The notes beneath the pieces are model-generated. The model was not told the origin of the DNA and searched no databases. It was given only the letters and a program-made list of their open reading frames with translations. Shown here piece by piece: positions 1 to 12,499 of a DNA stretch of 60,000 nucleotides. The number at the start of each line of letters is the position of its first letter. The first letter of the stretch is position 1. Both the position numbers and the translations under genes were made by a program. This stretch comes from Owenia fusiformis (lineage: Eukaryota; Annelida; Polychaeta; Sabellida; Oweniidae). The DNA lies in contig CAIIXF020000005.1 in assembly GCA_903813345.2 (NCBI GenBank), positions 6,949,375-7,009,374 on the forward strand. The letters run 5' to 3'.

Positions 1-204
1 TCTCTTCTTTGAAGATTTCGAATTCATTTCCAATTTTTTATCGAACATTGAGCTTTTATTTTCACGCTTATTCATGTTTTCTAGTTTCTCTTCGCTACTA
101 GACATGCTTTACCTAGCTAGGATAAATTCAACTAAACACCGAAGTTAGTAACATTTCAATATATACATTATTTTATTTACATACATATTCAAGTTATTAT
201 TTAC

Positions 205-1165
205 AGTAACATGCATGTACATCGATACGGGAGAGTATTCAAAGTTGACATACTAGTTACTTCAAATTGCAAAATTCAGATTGCATTCCCCTAATTGATC
301 AAAATCTTCTCCTAAAATAATTTTAGTTTTCGTAAATATACAGACTGCATCGTTTCAATGACAAATCCCGTGTTAAATGTTAATAGAGAGAACGCCAATA
401 TGTTCACGTTTTTCAAAATTCATTCCCCAATTTATGTTTGCAGGTTCCAAATGTCAATCTATTGAGAAATGGTGTGTTGTATTCTATACATTACAATTGC
501 AATGCAATGCATTTACAATATAGTAAAAATTCAATAATACAATACAATGTAGTAATTCACAATTCAGTTCATATTGATTGATAAATCAAACAAACGTTCA
601 TTTATGGCGGGATAAGAGTTACGTTCAAAGGTTCGGTGCATCCATCTGAAGTAAGACTCCTTTTGCAATAAAAATAAATTATAATTTATAATAACGCGGA
701 TGTACATCGATACGTGATTGTTTTCAAACTTTGTTCTATTAGCAATTTCAATTTTTTTTGTTATATTCCCAAAATTCACATTCTATTTCCCAAATTTATC
801 ATTATTTTCTTCTAAAATAATTTTAAGTTTCGTAAATATGCTGAAAGCATCGTTCCAATGACAGATCCCGTGTTAAACTTTAATAGAGAGAACGCTAATT
901 TATTCACGTTTTTCAAAATCCATTCCCGTATTTTAGGTTTGCAGGTACCAAATATCCAATTATTTTTATCAATTTGAAACATTTTAACTGTTTCACTGGA
1001 ACGCATCATCGTGAAATGCGTAAACCTATTGACATGCAAGTAGCGGGTTGTATTCTACATTTGAATTACAATGCAATGCATCAACACAATACATTTGCAA
1101 TACAACAAAACAATACAACGCAGTTCTTCATAAATTAATTCGGTTTGATTTACCAAACATATAAA
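205..1165. repeat. Tandem duplication downstream of the polymerase gene
   Basis: Two diverged copies of a block of about 480 bp lie head to tail (about 205-601 and 695-1165). Shared landmarks include a 'tgtacatcgatacg' motif (219 and 700), 'cctaaaataatttta' (311 and 814) and 'atcccgtgttaaa' (365 and 865). The proximal copy adjoins the true last exon of the polymerase gene; the distal copy is preceded by a degenerate piece of that exon. The duplication therefore took in the gene's 3' end plus flanking DNA. Nothing else was recognised in 1-1165. Confidence 0.7.
602..667 (-). pseudogene. Duplicated remnant of the last polymerase exon
   Basis: Read on the minus strand this gives a 21-residue tail (CKRSL...LIPP, then stop) that aligns in frame with the last 22 residues of the polymerase at 1170-1240 (CKRKL...TPSQ). 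Upstream of it the match is lost, so only the final part of the exon was copied or survives. It has no splice acceptor of its own and is probably not expressed. Confidence 0.55.
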
Positions 1166-1169
1166 AGGT

Positions 1170-4100
1170 TCATTGTGACGGGGTAAGGGTTATGTCAAGA
1201 GGTTCTGTGCTGCCATCTGGATTTAGCTTCCTCTTACAATAGAAATTACTGAAGCCCAGGCGTTCTTGATGGTATGTATGCATTCGATTTTGCATCATCC
1301 TGAATCCAATATTGACTCCCGACTGGGCTTCGTTGGTGTCCAACACTTTCTTATACAGTTCCATCGGATTTTCAAACTGATTTTTATTTAGCCCCTTGCA
1401 GCTAAATTTTACCGTGTCACTCTGACTGTCGTAGAGGCAGTAAGTTTTGGAGCACAACGCTGTCATTTGGTCCCCCTCCGCCTCCAATTTGAAAATACCA
1501 GGCTTTCTCCGGTCCAGTTGTCTGTGCTCAGCCGTGTCGGTTCGGGGGAGCCAGTTGTTCTTTTCCCGCTCGAATTCCTCCATTAGCTCGGGTTTTATGG
1601 ATTCCTCCAGACTATTTTCGGACAGGGCAAAATACAGACTGCAAAAAGAAGTATATTCTCTATTCATGCACTACATGCACCACTGACCATGATAATAACA
1701 TTGAAAATTAGGATTTAAACAGAAGAAATTACAAAAATGTATTTTAAAATTAAACATTATACTAAAAATACCTGTCTGTATCCATCTCCATGAGTTCGTA
1801 CATGCTCCTGTCCACAAACTTGTCCAGAAAATCATAGTGGAACTGTAGCATTCTACAACATACAAACATTCTGATTTACACAATGAAGCAATACAAACAT
1901 AAACTATACCTAGTACATAATAAATACATAGGTACAGTGCTCGAAGAAATAACAGTATACAATAAAAATGTGTGTGTGTGTGTGTGAGTCTTACCTGAGT
2001 TTTGCATGTTGCAGAATGAAGAATCCTACTTGATGAGGCATATCGAGTCGTATGCGCGACTTGGCCATTTGCAGTTCGAAGGTTAGATCATCGAGTTCTT
2101 CCAATTTACGGAATCTTCTCTGATTCACTTTCTTTTGCACCTCAGCGAGACCTTGAAGGATACGGATGAGCATATGCTTAAGCTTATCCATAATCAAGGA
2201 GCCGTAGGCACTACAAGAAGAATACAAATAATTGGTATGCATAACTAACAGTAACTATCACACTGTCACATGGACGATTAAAACAAATCTGTTTAAACTG
2301 AATTACGTTTTGTTACCTGTTTCCTATCAACTTGCACGTGTCACCCCGACATGCTTGGGATGGGTCTCTATCACCAAGGAGTCGCGCCGCCGTGATGTCA
2401 TTTACGAATTGCTCAAAGCATGCCTTTCCGTCATACTCCACAACGCAGTGAACAGCAGTGACCTGCATGAAATAATAAAATGTAACTTAGAAATAAGAAG
2501 ATAAAATATTTTATTTATAGTCTATTTGAGAGGTTCATGTAAAAATGTAAACGTAGTTTTACAAGTTACCTACCTCTAGTCCATGCTTGATGTACCATTT
2601 CAACAAGTCAGAGGCCAACAAAATCTTCCTGGCTTTCATGCCGCCTAAAATGATAAATAGTTTTCCAAATTAATGAAACGCATTACATTTACATATACAT
2701 TCGTTCATGTATCGATGTATTTTTGTCTCTTTTAATTAACTTATTTCTCTTTAGCATTAATGCATATATATCAAAAGAATGTATGGTTTTAACATACCTA
2801 TTAACAATTTCCTGGGTTTCTGTGATAAACCATTGGATCGTACGTACTGCTGCATATGTTCCCCGAAATCTTCAAAGTTCACTTCACTGGTGCAGAAGAT
2901 TGGAGCCATCTCCTTGAAGTGTCCATAGAGATGTTCGGGGACAGATATGTCCACTTCCAAAGCTCCAAACAGAGTGCCATCCATGACTGCTTCCATGATC
3001 TCATCCTCGGTCATGGTTTCTTTTTTGTCGCATGGCCTCGCAAATCTATCCTCCATGAACTGCCGCATCTCTGGGTTAGATCTCAACTCAGCATGATATT
3101 GACATTCGAAAATGTCAGTGACTTTGTAGCCCTGTTCTTCCAGGAATAGCTTACGTTGTCGAGTTCTCTCCCATTTTTCTTTAGCACGTTCGCGTTCTTC
3201 CAAGGATAGATGCTTAGTCATCCAGCAGTCATGACCATGGAAATAACCTGAAATATATTATATAGCTAGTTGAGAATATACATTAAATTTTCAAAATATC
3301 AAAATTGTTATCATAAATTGTTCAGTTAGAAACGTTTTACAGGTTTTATTATTTAGTTCATTTTTCTTTATTTATGTACTGCCAACAGTGTTTGTATACT
3401 AAACCAAAACGTTATAAAATAATTTGCGAACAATAATCTTAATATATGAAACTAAAAAATGACTGAAAATAGTTAAAAACTTACAGCCATTGAATTCGAA
3501 CGCTCGTTTTCCACATACACCGTCCAAGAGATAGGGACCGACTCTGCGCTGTCCTCTATTGAATTTGTGTTGAATTTCTATTTGCTCCGAGTGAGCCAAC
3601 CACTCTAGCCAATACCATTCTTTGAGGTAGCGCTCAGATTTGTCCTTTTTAAAATTATCTTCCTTCTTTCTGACGGTGTATGGACCAGTTGGTAGGGGTT
3701 GAGACAAAGCCCACAGGTATCTAGAAAGAATATTGATACTGCCGTGGGCTAGGTTCTTGAATTAGTCAACAATGAGTAAAACGGTCAACTAAACAATAGA
3801 CAAAATACGCGATTGCATTACTTTTACCTCCTTTATATCGCTTGGTAATAGGCTAGTATAGTTATGTAACTAGGGTTAAAACTAACTTATACTCACAGTG
3901 CATTGGCATCAAAACCAACAATTTTGGAGCACTTATTAGGTCCAGACCTTATTTTTGTCTCCCCTGCTTTGTGATAGCGACGGAAAATTATAGATGGTCC
4001 TGCAATAAGAAAGGAATAATCATAATTTTCATTTGGGAAATAAGAAAATGATGAGTGTAGTCTAGTATTGCATGACATCCACCTTTAACTACAGTAAAAC

Positions 4101-7100
4101 CTATGTGTAGTGAACACTGGTGGTGTCATAGAAAAGTGTTCACTGCAGGTAGGTGTACATTACAAAGTTAATTTATACAGAAGTCAGTTGAGCATGTGGT
4201 GAGGAAGGGTGTCCACTGGAGACAGGTGTCCACTAAAGAGAAGTGTTCACTAAGACAGGTTCTACTGTACTTACCTCCGACAATGTTGTTCTTTATTTTC
4301 TTGTAAATATCCTGGTGCTTGGATTTGAAAAGACTGAAATGGCAGCCCGGCTCCTTCCCTCTCATCAGTAATAGGCGAGCTACACCAGGGACTGACTGTG
4401 CCTCCTTAAAAAGGTCAACATCGCGTTCCCTGTAGTATTTCAACATCTCTACCAACGCCGCCACAAAAGGGAATGTATCTCTGTCATTGTAGAATCTAAA
4501 ATACAAAGAACGTAGTGGTCAACACAAATATATCGGATTCATATCCATATTCACTATATAAACGTGCTGTGTAATCTCAGAAAATACGGTTGAATTACTT
4601 CGAGTTTTATTTGGTCTCCACTAACCTTAAAAAGTCAGAGAATGTCTTCATATCCCGTTGGCGCCAGACGGTCTTCAGTTCTTCGTAATTCTCGGGACCT
4701 GTTTTTGGCACGGCTGGCAGTTTTAACGCTCTGAGCACCTCTTCCTTGGATTTTCCTTGGGAAATGAGATTGGAATACTCCAGATATTCGGCCTCGAGGG
4801 TATTGTGTCCTTTGAGTGAAGAGTGAAATGCCTCGTAGTTTGGCAATTGCTCATAACTTAGCTTGCTGACATCGTCAAACCACTCATACGGGAAGTAGCT
4901 TTTGCATACTGCACTGCCATAAGCCTTCAGGAATTTATCGTAGCTCGTCCCAGGACTGAGAAAATTGCAGACATCCAGGAAACGAAACTTCGATGTTGTT
5001 ATGTTGGCATAAGCACTGCCCTTCTTCACTATGAAGATTTTAGATGGGTTAATCTCGTCAGCAATGATATGTTTTAGGAGCTTTCGTCTGACTAAATTAA
5101 TATCATACTTTTGAGAGTTGAACCCGAGGCATGGCAGCTGATTTATATGGCTTTTGAGCCTGTCTAATAGAGACTTATATGCAGTCAGTCTAGTTTTATG
5201 TACGTGCGCCAGCCTTGTACTAGTCTGCTCATCATCGTCATCTATTAAAGGTGAGGGCTCGCTGGTCGCCATGTCAGCGTCATCATTTAAATTATGCTGG
5301 CAAACCTCGGGCCTTTCTGAATCTTCAGAGGTCAAGGACAGCGCATCATCCGACATATTTTCATCGTCATCGTAGTTACAGGCGTCTGCATCGTCCAAGG
5401 CTTGACTACTGGTGCCATTTCTGAGTTCGTATTTGTTATTGATGGCACTTATCCTTTTAAAGAAAGCTCTTCCTGTATTGGGCCTTTTCAATGCTTCGAG
5501 CATTTCCTCCGACACTGGCTCGAACTCATTAGTTTCTCGCGCCTCGTCATGGTCATTTGCCAATTCTTCATCCTCTGATTGGTCATCATCGCCGCAATCT
5601 TTCTCTGTACGGCACCGAGATTCTAATTCTCTGATATCGTTTTTCAGTTTTAACAGTATACTGGCATATTGTTTCTCTGTCTCACTAGCCGCTCTGCCTT
5701 GTAAATGATTGAGATATTCAAACATTTCACCGAGGAGCAAATCTAAATCGGTGTTGATGAAACATTTGGGATGCTCGTAGTCAGGTATGTTGGAGCAGAC
5801 AGACACAGAAACGGGGACATGTTCCGCGGTCCAGATTAATTTACCACTGCCAGAAGCGATTTGTACCTTTTTCAGAATACATTCCATATCGTACGTAGCC
5901 ACATAATCATAAAAACATCTTGGCTCTGAGGGTTCCATGAAACCGAATGAGACGAGATCATCGTGCAGAGAGGTCGGCGACTTATAGTAACCACCCGGAT
6001 ACAGCAAGTTCGAGGCTTGTTCACATCGTCTCTCGTGCTGGTCCAGATTACAGGTCTTTTTGAAGAATGTGCCACAACTCCTACATTGAAATGAGCCGGA
6101 GTATGTGCCCAAGTTTTTAATGTAGCTGAGGTGTCCATCAAAATGGTTGAGATACATCGTGTCATTATGCCGGCCCATCGTTTTGTAAAACATTGTAGCC
6201 CGACCTTCACTGTCTAGTTCATACACGTTTATATTAATCTCGAATAGAGACTCAAAAAGCGGAAGTTCTGCTTTCTGAACGGCCCCTACCCGAGATTTAT
6301 CCATATGATCTTTCCATCTTTTAACTAATGGATCGATGTTCAAATGACACAGTTTCCATTGTATTTCCCGTTTAGTACTGCCACCGGGAGCCTGGTGAAA
6401 AGCTAGGCAGCGAAACAGGCATAAGTTATCCTGGTAGGGTCGGTGTAATGCCTGGTCGTACGTCAGACCGACTATGGATCGCTTATTTTTTAAGTAATTT
6501 GGTAAAATCACGGGGGCTCCCAGAGGTGCATCCACTTTGTTTATGATCCAGCGCGTGTTGGTGATTCGATATAGAAGGAATTTGGTATTGTCCCTGTGCT
6601 GCCACGCGTTATTGTGGTAGTCTATACGCCTCAGCCTTTCGATTAAAGCGTCCAAGTCTGCTCGTGTCCCAATCATTGGTACAGGCTCTTCTCCGGGTAA
6701 ATCATTATCGCTGAACACGCTCTCATTGTCGTGGGCGTACCAATACCTTAAATAGCAAAGTATAAATATGAGTTGTAATATCATTCTTTGCAACATATGC
6801 AATCGTTAACAAACAAACAAGTGAAGAAAATTAAAACAACAAAAACACAATGTCAAACAAAAACGAAATAAAAACAAAGAAGAAAAAAAAAACAAAGGTA
6901 AAGAAACAAATAAGCAAACTATGTGCTTTTACCTTAACAGTCCAGTCTCCCGATTGGACAACACAAAGCCCAAGCTCATATTCACTCTGAAGGCTGAGTC
7001 CTCGTTCTGATAAATATACTCCAATTGAGCTATGATATCATCCATTGTAACGGATCCATTTTGCAGGTGAAAATTGTATTCGTGGAGGACGGGACTCTCC

Positions 7101-9252
7101 AGTTGGTGTGGTCTATATATGGCGCTTGAGCGTTGTATATAGAGATCCTGGAGGGGCTCGTCTATCGTACCATCCTCTCGCACCCAAGGGTCTCGCTCAA
7201 TTTCAGCGCCACCGAGTCTAAAAATTGGAAGTTGTAATTATAACCATCACCAAATGATTACCAACATCCGATAAAAATATTTGTGTGGTCCGCCAGTTGT
7301 GACAAAGTAGACTTCATTATAAAATATTTTATTATACTATTTGCATTCATATTTACTTTAATTTATTGTTGTTTGCGCACTTACTGGTCATCAAATTCAA
7401 AGTTGAAACTGACGTCTAATAAGGGGGAGATACTAGCAGCACTGTCATCCAGAAAATCTAGATCTATTTCATCCCATGCTGACGCCGACATGTTCAGAAC
7501 AAGATCCTCCAGCTCTCTATAATTATTAGAAACTTAGTCGGTGTATGTCTGTCCGTTTCCACTTGTCCTGTTACTTTTACTTATATGTACTATGCAGTTC
7601 ACTGATTTCAAATATGTAGAATGTATTTGAATGAACGTTTATTATTCTTATTTATTTCATTTTGATTACTTCAAATTATTTCAATGGCATGTGCACAGAA
7701 GAATATATAAATGGAGAATTCGAAATATTATTGTTTGTACTCACTGTGATTTCTGGGTGACTACGCCATCTTGAATCGTGGAACTGATTGTTTGCAGGGG
7801 GGTTGCAGAGGGTAGTGTAAGGGGAACGTTTAACCTGGATGCAAACGAGCTTTGATTATCAATAAACAAAAGGCTCTTGCTCTTTAATATAGATCAATAG
7901 GATATATAAACATAATGTCGAGTACTCATATCAAAATCACAGTGGAAATGTGTATTTCTAATACTCACGTTTGAGTTGATGGATCGTTTGAGGATCGTAT
8001 GTCATCTTGACCCGACGTTGAGCATCTAGTAGGTTTTGCACGGTAGGGTGAATTTTTGGATGGGTCATTTAGCCTGAATGCAAATATTGTGAGATTAAAA
8101 TTAAAATCGATTTGAAACGTTGGTAAATTGAGAACTTATTTATTAAACTTAGTCTACATTTAGTGATGGTTTCTCCAATATTTTAATGTTTCTACATATC
8201 AAACATATTAGATGTAATTAATAGTAAGTGGATGAGATATTGCTGCCAACTTTATTTATCTAACTTACCTTGTCACATTGTCACAATTATTGCCAGAAAT
8301 ACTTGGCAAAGGATCAGTACTAGGTAATTGTTTTGCACCTGCGCCAATGCTCGGTCTAGATTTTCTTTCATTAAGTCTGAAAACACAAGAGGACTTCAAA
8401 TACTCTTATACGTCATAACTTCCGATCCTACAAATCAGCTTACAGATACTAATAAATATAAGATCTTTATCTTGTGCTTCGAGGCTTCGATTAATTGCTC
8501 ATTTATTCATGCTGCTAAACCAAATATAAATGTAGTATGTTTTTCATGTTCCATCCTGTGGACCTATTACCGTATTCGACCATCTTTCAGGATTTTTATT
8601 GTTCTATTATTTTGTGTCGGAGATGCCCGTCGTTTTCGCTCATGTTGTCGCGGGATAGGGCTAGCTTCTGGGTTATTTTCTTTATTACTGCAATTAAAAA
8701 AGTACGTGGAACTTTAAATGTAACGATTATATAAAGCATCCCAAAATACTTATTAACACGTGTACATAATAAGACCAACAAACTATCATGTTATCCCATT
8801 CCTACAGTTACTTTAAAAGGATACACCACTCATTCTACATTCTCGTTGAATTTGAACAAGCATTCGAAGGCTTGTTTATACTTTGAAACGTTCCAATTTG
8901 AATTTCAACAATTAGTTTTATACGTTAATTTCATGTTCTTGAAATCATGGATGTTAATAATATAGTTTCAGTTTGTCACAGTTTACACTTGTTAATCACA
9001 TCTTGCGCCTGTATGTTTAAAACAGCAAATTATCATAAAACAGAAATAAGTGTTGTAGCTTTTCACATCTCACCTCCCTTTGGCACATTTCTTTGCATGT
9101 CTATCCCTGGAATGGGAATAGTCAAATTCATCTAAACACGTAGGACAGGAATATGTCTTGTCTGTGTGTTGAGCTCTCCTGTGCCTGTTTCGAGAACGCA
9201 CACTTGAGAATGACTTGCCACAAGTTTGACAATAAACCTTTTCTTTATCCAT
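1170..9252 (-). CDS. Intron-rich protein-primed family-B DNA polymerase (Maverick/Polinton type) with zinc fingers
   Basis: Seventeen exons join in frame with GT-AG borders (1,709 aa): 9252-9074, 8687-8571, 8376-8269, 8073-7969, 7834-7745, 7516-7385, 7217-6933, 6746-4626, 4495-4275, 3999-3897, 3720-3485, 3247-2798, 2644-2574, 2462-2317, 2210-1995, 1852-1772, 1638-1170. Visible parts: two zinc fingers (aa 5-58), five short phase-2 linker exons, an N-terminal region with an OTU-like DNLCLFR motif, a C2HC finger, the 3'-5' exonuclease (YDMEC; FNSQKYD; YFPYEWF), a roughly 170-aa acidic insert, polymerase motif A (FDANALYL), a Vsr-like module, motif B (KLIGNSAYG) and motif C (MDTDSLY, split by an intron). 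All core catalytic motifs are present and no frame is broken. Polinton polymerases are normally intronless and flanked by integrase, ATPase and capsid genes, none seen here. It may be a captured host gene or a spliced member of a related element family. The ATG at 9252 is the first in frame. Confidence 0.88.
4090..4269. mobile_element. 180-bp TA-flanked MITE in a polymerase intron
   Basis: Termini are inverted repeats of about 28 bp (TACAGTAAAACCT at the left, its near-complement at the right), flanked by TA, in the style of Tc1/mariner-derived MITEs. The inside carries diverged 'gtgttcact/gtgtccact' repeats. The right end lies 5 bp from the donor of polymerase exon 9 (exon edge 4275), so the element now supplies sequence just beyond that splice site. 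Confidence 0.75.
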
Positions 9253-10337
9253 ATTCACTATAAAGCATAAATTTGTTCAGTTCTTTCACTTATTGATATT
9301 TTACCCGCCCAAGACAGTGTCATACTTTTTAATCGATGATATCGTAATGCAAATAAGTTTTTGGTATCGGGATAGATTTCAACTTAACGTTTCATTTAAA
9401 TGAAAAATGTAAATAGTTGATTAATTATAATGTAGCCTCCTGCAATGATTTTAAAAATGTTTTTATACTGAACTGAGCGTTTTTGAATTTGTCCATGCTC
9501 TCTAAATTAAGAAAAGAGAGTAAATAAATACATATTAAAACATTAATACTCACAGATATTAGTACTAAATTGTGAAATATCCAATGTGTAAAAACTGCAA
9601 CTTCAGTCTGTGTTCAATGCTACATTTCTTAATTATTTTGCATTTTTAACTTCACCGTTCAAACACCCTAGTCAGAATAGTTAAGTGACACAAGACTTTT
9701 TGACTATAAGGCGGATATTATACAAGTGTTTATGGTGTGGTACCAATTGAATATTGATTTTTATTTAAAGGCCAGACGTTTTGAATTATAGGATACTATT
9801 GAGTGAGCTCCGTTTATACGTGTAATCTTCTTATGGTTTATAGTTCTCGCATAAAATGATCCCATACATTTTTCCCAAGGGGACAATATTATTTATTGAA
9901 TAGAGTATAACCAACTATAAGTTTATATAAAGCAAGCCATGTTCTAATCTTGTTATGGTTTGTTTATGTCACGCAAGTGATTCTATTACACTTTTCAAAA
10001 GATCAGACGTTTAAACCATATGACATATCGATTAAATGACACGCGTATCCTACACGTTTACATGTACATTGTTTTGAGTTAAAATTGAAAGGTTAATGGT
10101 ATTAGTCGTCTAAAACACACGTCTTACCTTAAAATACTCTTATTAAACTTAAGCTCGGTGAGCTGAGGCTAAATAAAATGAAAGACCGAATTTCCCTATT
10201 CATCCCACTGTGATGAGGTTTCGTAAAAAGTACGACATTTACAGTGTTGTACCATATTTTCTAAATGGCTCACTAATCGTCGCCCTCCTTTGTTATCGAG
10301 CTAATGAGGCGAGCGGGAGACGTAGGGAGGGAAGAGT

Positions 10338-10575
10338 GTTGAGCAACATAGCTTGGTACAACGTTGACGTATGGCTCCCTTAACAAAGGGTGTTGCGTAA
10401 CATAGAGAGGTACAACGATCCCTAAACAAAAGGGTGTTGCGTAACATTCAACGTGGTACAACCTTAGAACAAAGGGGTGTTACGCCAGGCGTTACGTAAC
10501 ATACAACATGGTACAACCTTAGAACAAAGGGGTTACGTAATGGTACAACGTGGTACAACCTAAGAATATGGCTCC
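10338..10575. repeat. Minisatellite, unit about 44 bp
   Basis: About five imperfect copies of a unit containing 'gtgttgcgtaacat', then 'ggtacaac', then 'aacaaagg'. Two central copies start at 10390 and 10434; later copies vary in length and one carries an extra 'ccaggcgttacg'. Open frames across it come from the repeat and are not genes. Confidence 0.75.
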
Positions 10576-10976
10576 CTGACTGACGTATAACTACTCATTG
10601 CCTTGTGATCCATATACTGTAAATAACACATATAAATTGACATACTATTTTAATGAGACTGGAAATTTCAAATTCTGTATACTGTAAAAACGTCACTATT
10701 AAGAGCTTCCACTCTTCGGATATCCATTTTCGCCAAACTGACCCTTCTTTGTAGAACGATGTAATTTACTCCCCTACCTTCAAGCTAATGGTACACCCCT
10801 CTCTAATCATCCTGACGGTATTTATCCATCATCCAAATATCCACATGATATGGGACTTAGACATAATCATAACATACACATATACACACATACACTCCCT
10901 CCAAAAGATTAGCAATACCAACTCCCCTAATGGGTGTATTGTCATTTTTTTACTTTATTGCTATATTTACTATTAT

Positions 10977-11007
10977 CTGAGACTAACATATTTTATGTTA
11001 GTCTCAG
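10977..11007. repeat. Perfect 14-bp inverted repeat with 3-nt loop
   Basis: The arm ctgagactaacata (10977-10990) is followed by ttt and its exact complement (10994-11007). It may be the centre of a decayed palindromic element. It is too short for a typical miRNA precursor. Confidence 0.6.
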
Positions 11008-12499
11008 CTGTTATTGAAAATTGTATATCGGATGTACGTTTGGCCTTAAAGGGGCATCAGTACTAATAAATCCTATATATATATCTGCTTAGTAAGTGGG
11101 CGATTTCAAATCATCGAAATCATAAATGGCATAAATTTTTGTCATCATTTCATTTATGTAGGAACTAAAATTCAAACATAAATGCATAGCCCTGGGAACA
11201 TGTATAAAAAATCGACTCAAATTCACCAAGTAAATAGATTAATCAGATAAAACCACTGAAAAGCAGTAATCAGTACTATTAACGATCAAACTTTTGGCTT
11301 CTTAGAGTCCCCGTCTAAAGTTTGAAAATATTTTTTTATCATTCATTTACTATTTGTCAGGACTTAAAAAGTGATTTTAGAGATTTTTGAACAAAAAAAA
11401 TTTTTGAAAAAAAGTTGTGAGCATTTCATTTCAAATATTCAAATTTCCCGCCATTTTTCAAAAAAAGTTGAAATTTCTTAATCATCAAATATTTCTTAAT
11501 GCATTTCAAAAAAGATTATCTTTTTAACACCAATGCAAAGATTGAACAAAGGACACACTATTTCAATAATAAAATGCCATATTTAATGGGCCACTTCAAT
11601 GTTTTAGCATATCAAAAATATTTTGAAACATTAGTGATGTCACTAAGGTACCAAAAACTTTTTGAAAAATATTGAAATTTTTTTTTCGATGTCAAACTTT
11701 CCTAAATATGCTAGGCTTTCATAAAAAACCAATGTTGATTGTCTAACCAGGTTAAAAGGAAAAATAAATTATGTTTTAGATATCATTGTACCATTGGTTT
11801 CTATGAGAACTAAAATTTTGAAATGCATTTTTCTCAGAACCATTTTCATGCACTGATAAGTTCATTTCTCGCTTATTTATGAACCGATTTTCTTAATTTT
11901 TTCGGCAAAAAACATGGGAGGATAAATGCTATGCATTGGTATGAATTGTGGCTAATTAGAATATATGAGTGACCTCTAAAAGTTGGTTTTAAATAAATAC
12001 ACAAATTTCGGAACAAAAAGTCTATCAAAAACCACTTTTTGAAATTTAAAAAAAAAGTTTCACATATCACACTTTGATAACATTGGGTAAGACTACAATA
12101 TAAGCCAAAGTGGTTTAAACTTTATATGGGGCCTTTAATAATTTCTGTTTTCTGATACTCACCTACATTTATCTCTTTACTTGGTGTAGTCGACTCGATT
12201 TTTATACATGTTCCCGGGCCTGTGCATGAAGGGGTTTGAGCACGCTACAAATGGTAGTGTAGGTTGCCAAGTTTTTGGAGGGGAGTGTACAATCATAACA
12301 CATACACATAAGGAAGTTTGGCATGACTCTAATCTGAAACAGAAACCTTAACACAGGCATTTGAGCATTAAGGTCGTGTTGTTGTAAGCAGTCACAGTAT
12401 ACGAGTATTTTGGAATACGACGACCCGAGCGCGACGTACATTTAAGGGAACTACTACATTTAGAGAGCTGTAAATATAGATAACTCAAATCGAAAAAAT

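Larger units (their letters stand above)
9259..12499. other. Intergenic stretch between polymerase and AIF-1 genes
   Basis: No coding signal was recognised. The open frames here are short and lack domain motifs. The stretch holds a minisatellite (10338-10575), a perfect short hairpin (10977-11007) and AT-rich, A/T-homopolymer-rich DNA at 11.1-12.1 kb. The two flanking genes diverge, so promoters for both should lie here, but no specific promoter element could be supported. Confidence 0.5.

Noticed and set aside
1170-9252. A complete Polinton/Maverick element
   Set aside because: No integrase, protease, packaging ATPase, capsid genes or long terminal repeats were seen around the polymerase.
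10326-10580. Spaced direct repeats that might suggest a CRISPR array
   Set aside because: Units vary in length and sequence, there are no unique spacers or cas genes, and the context is an animal genome.
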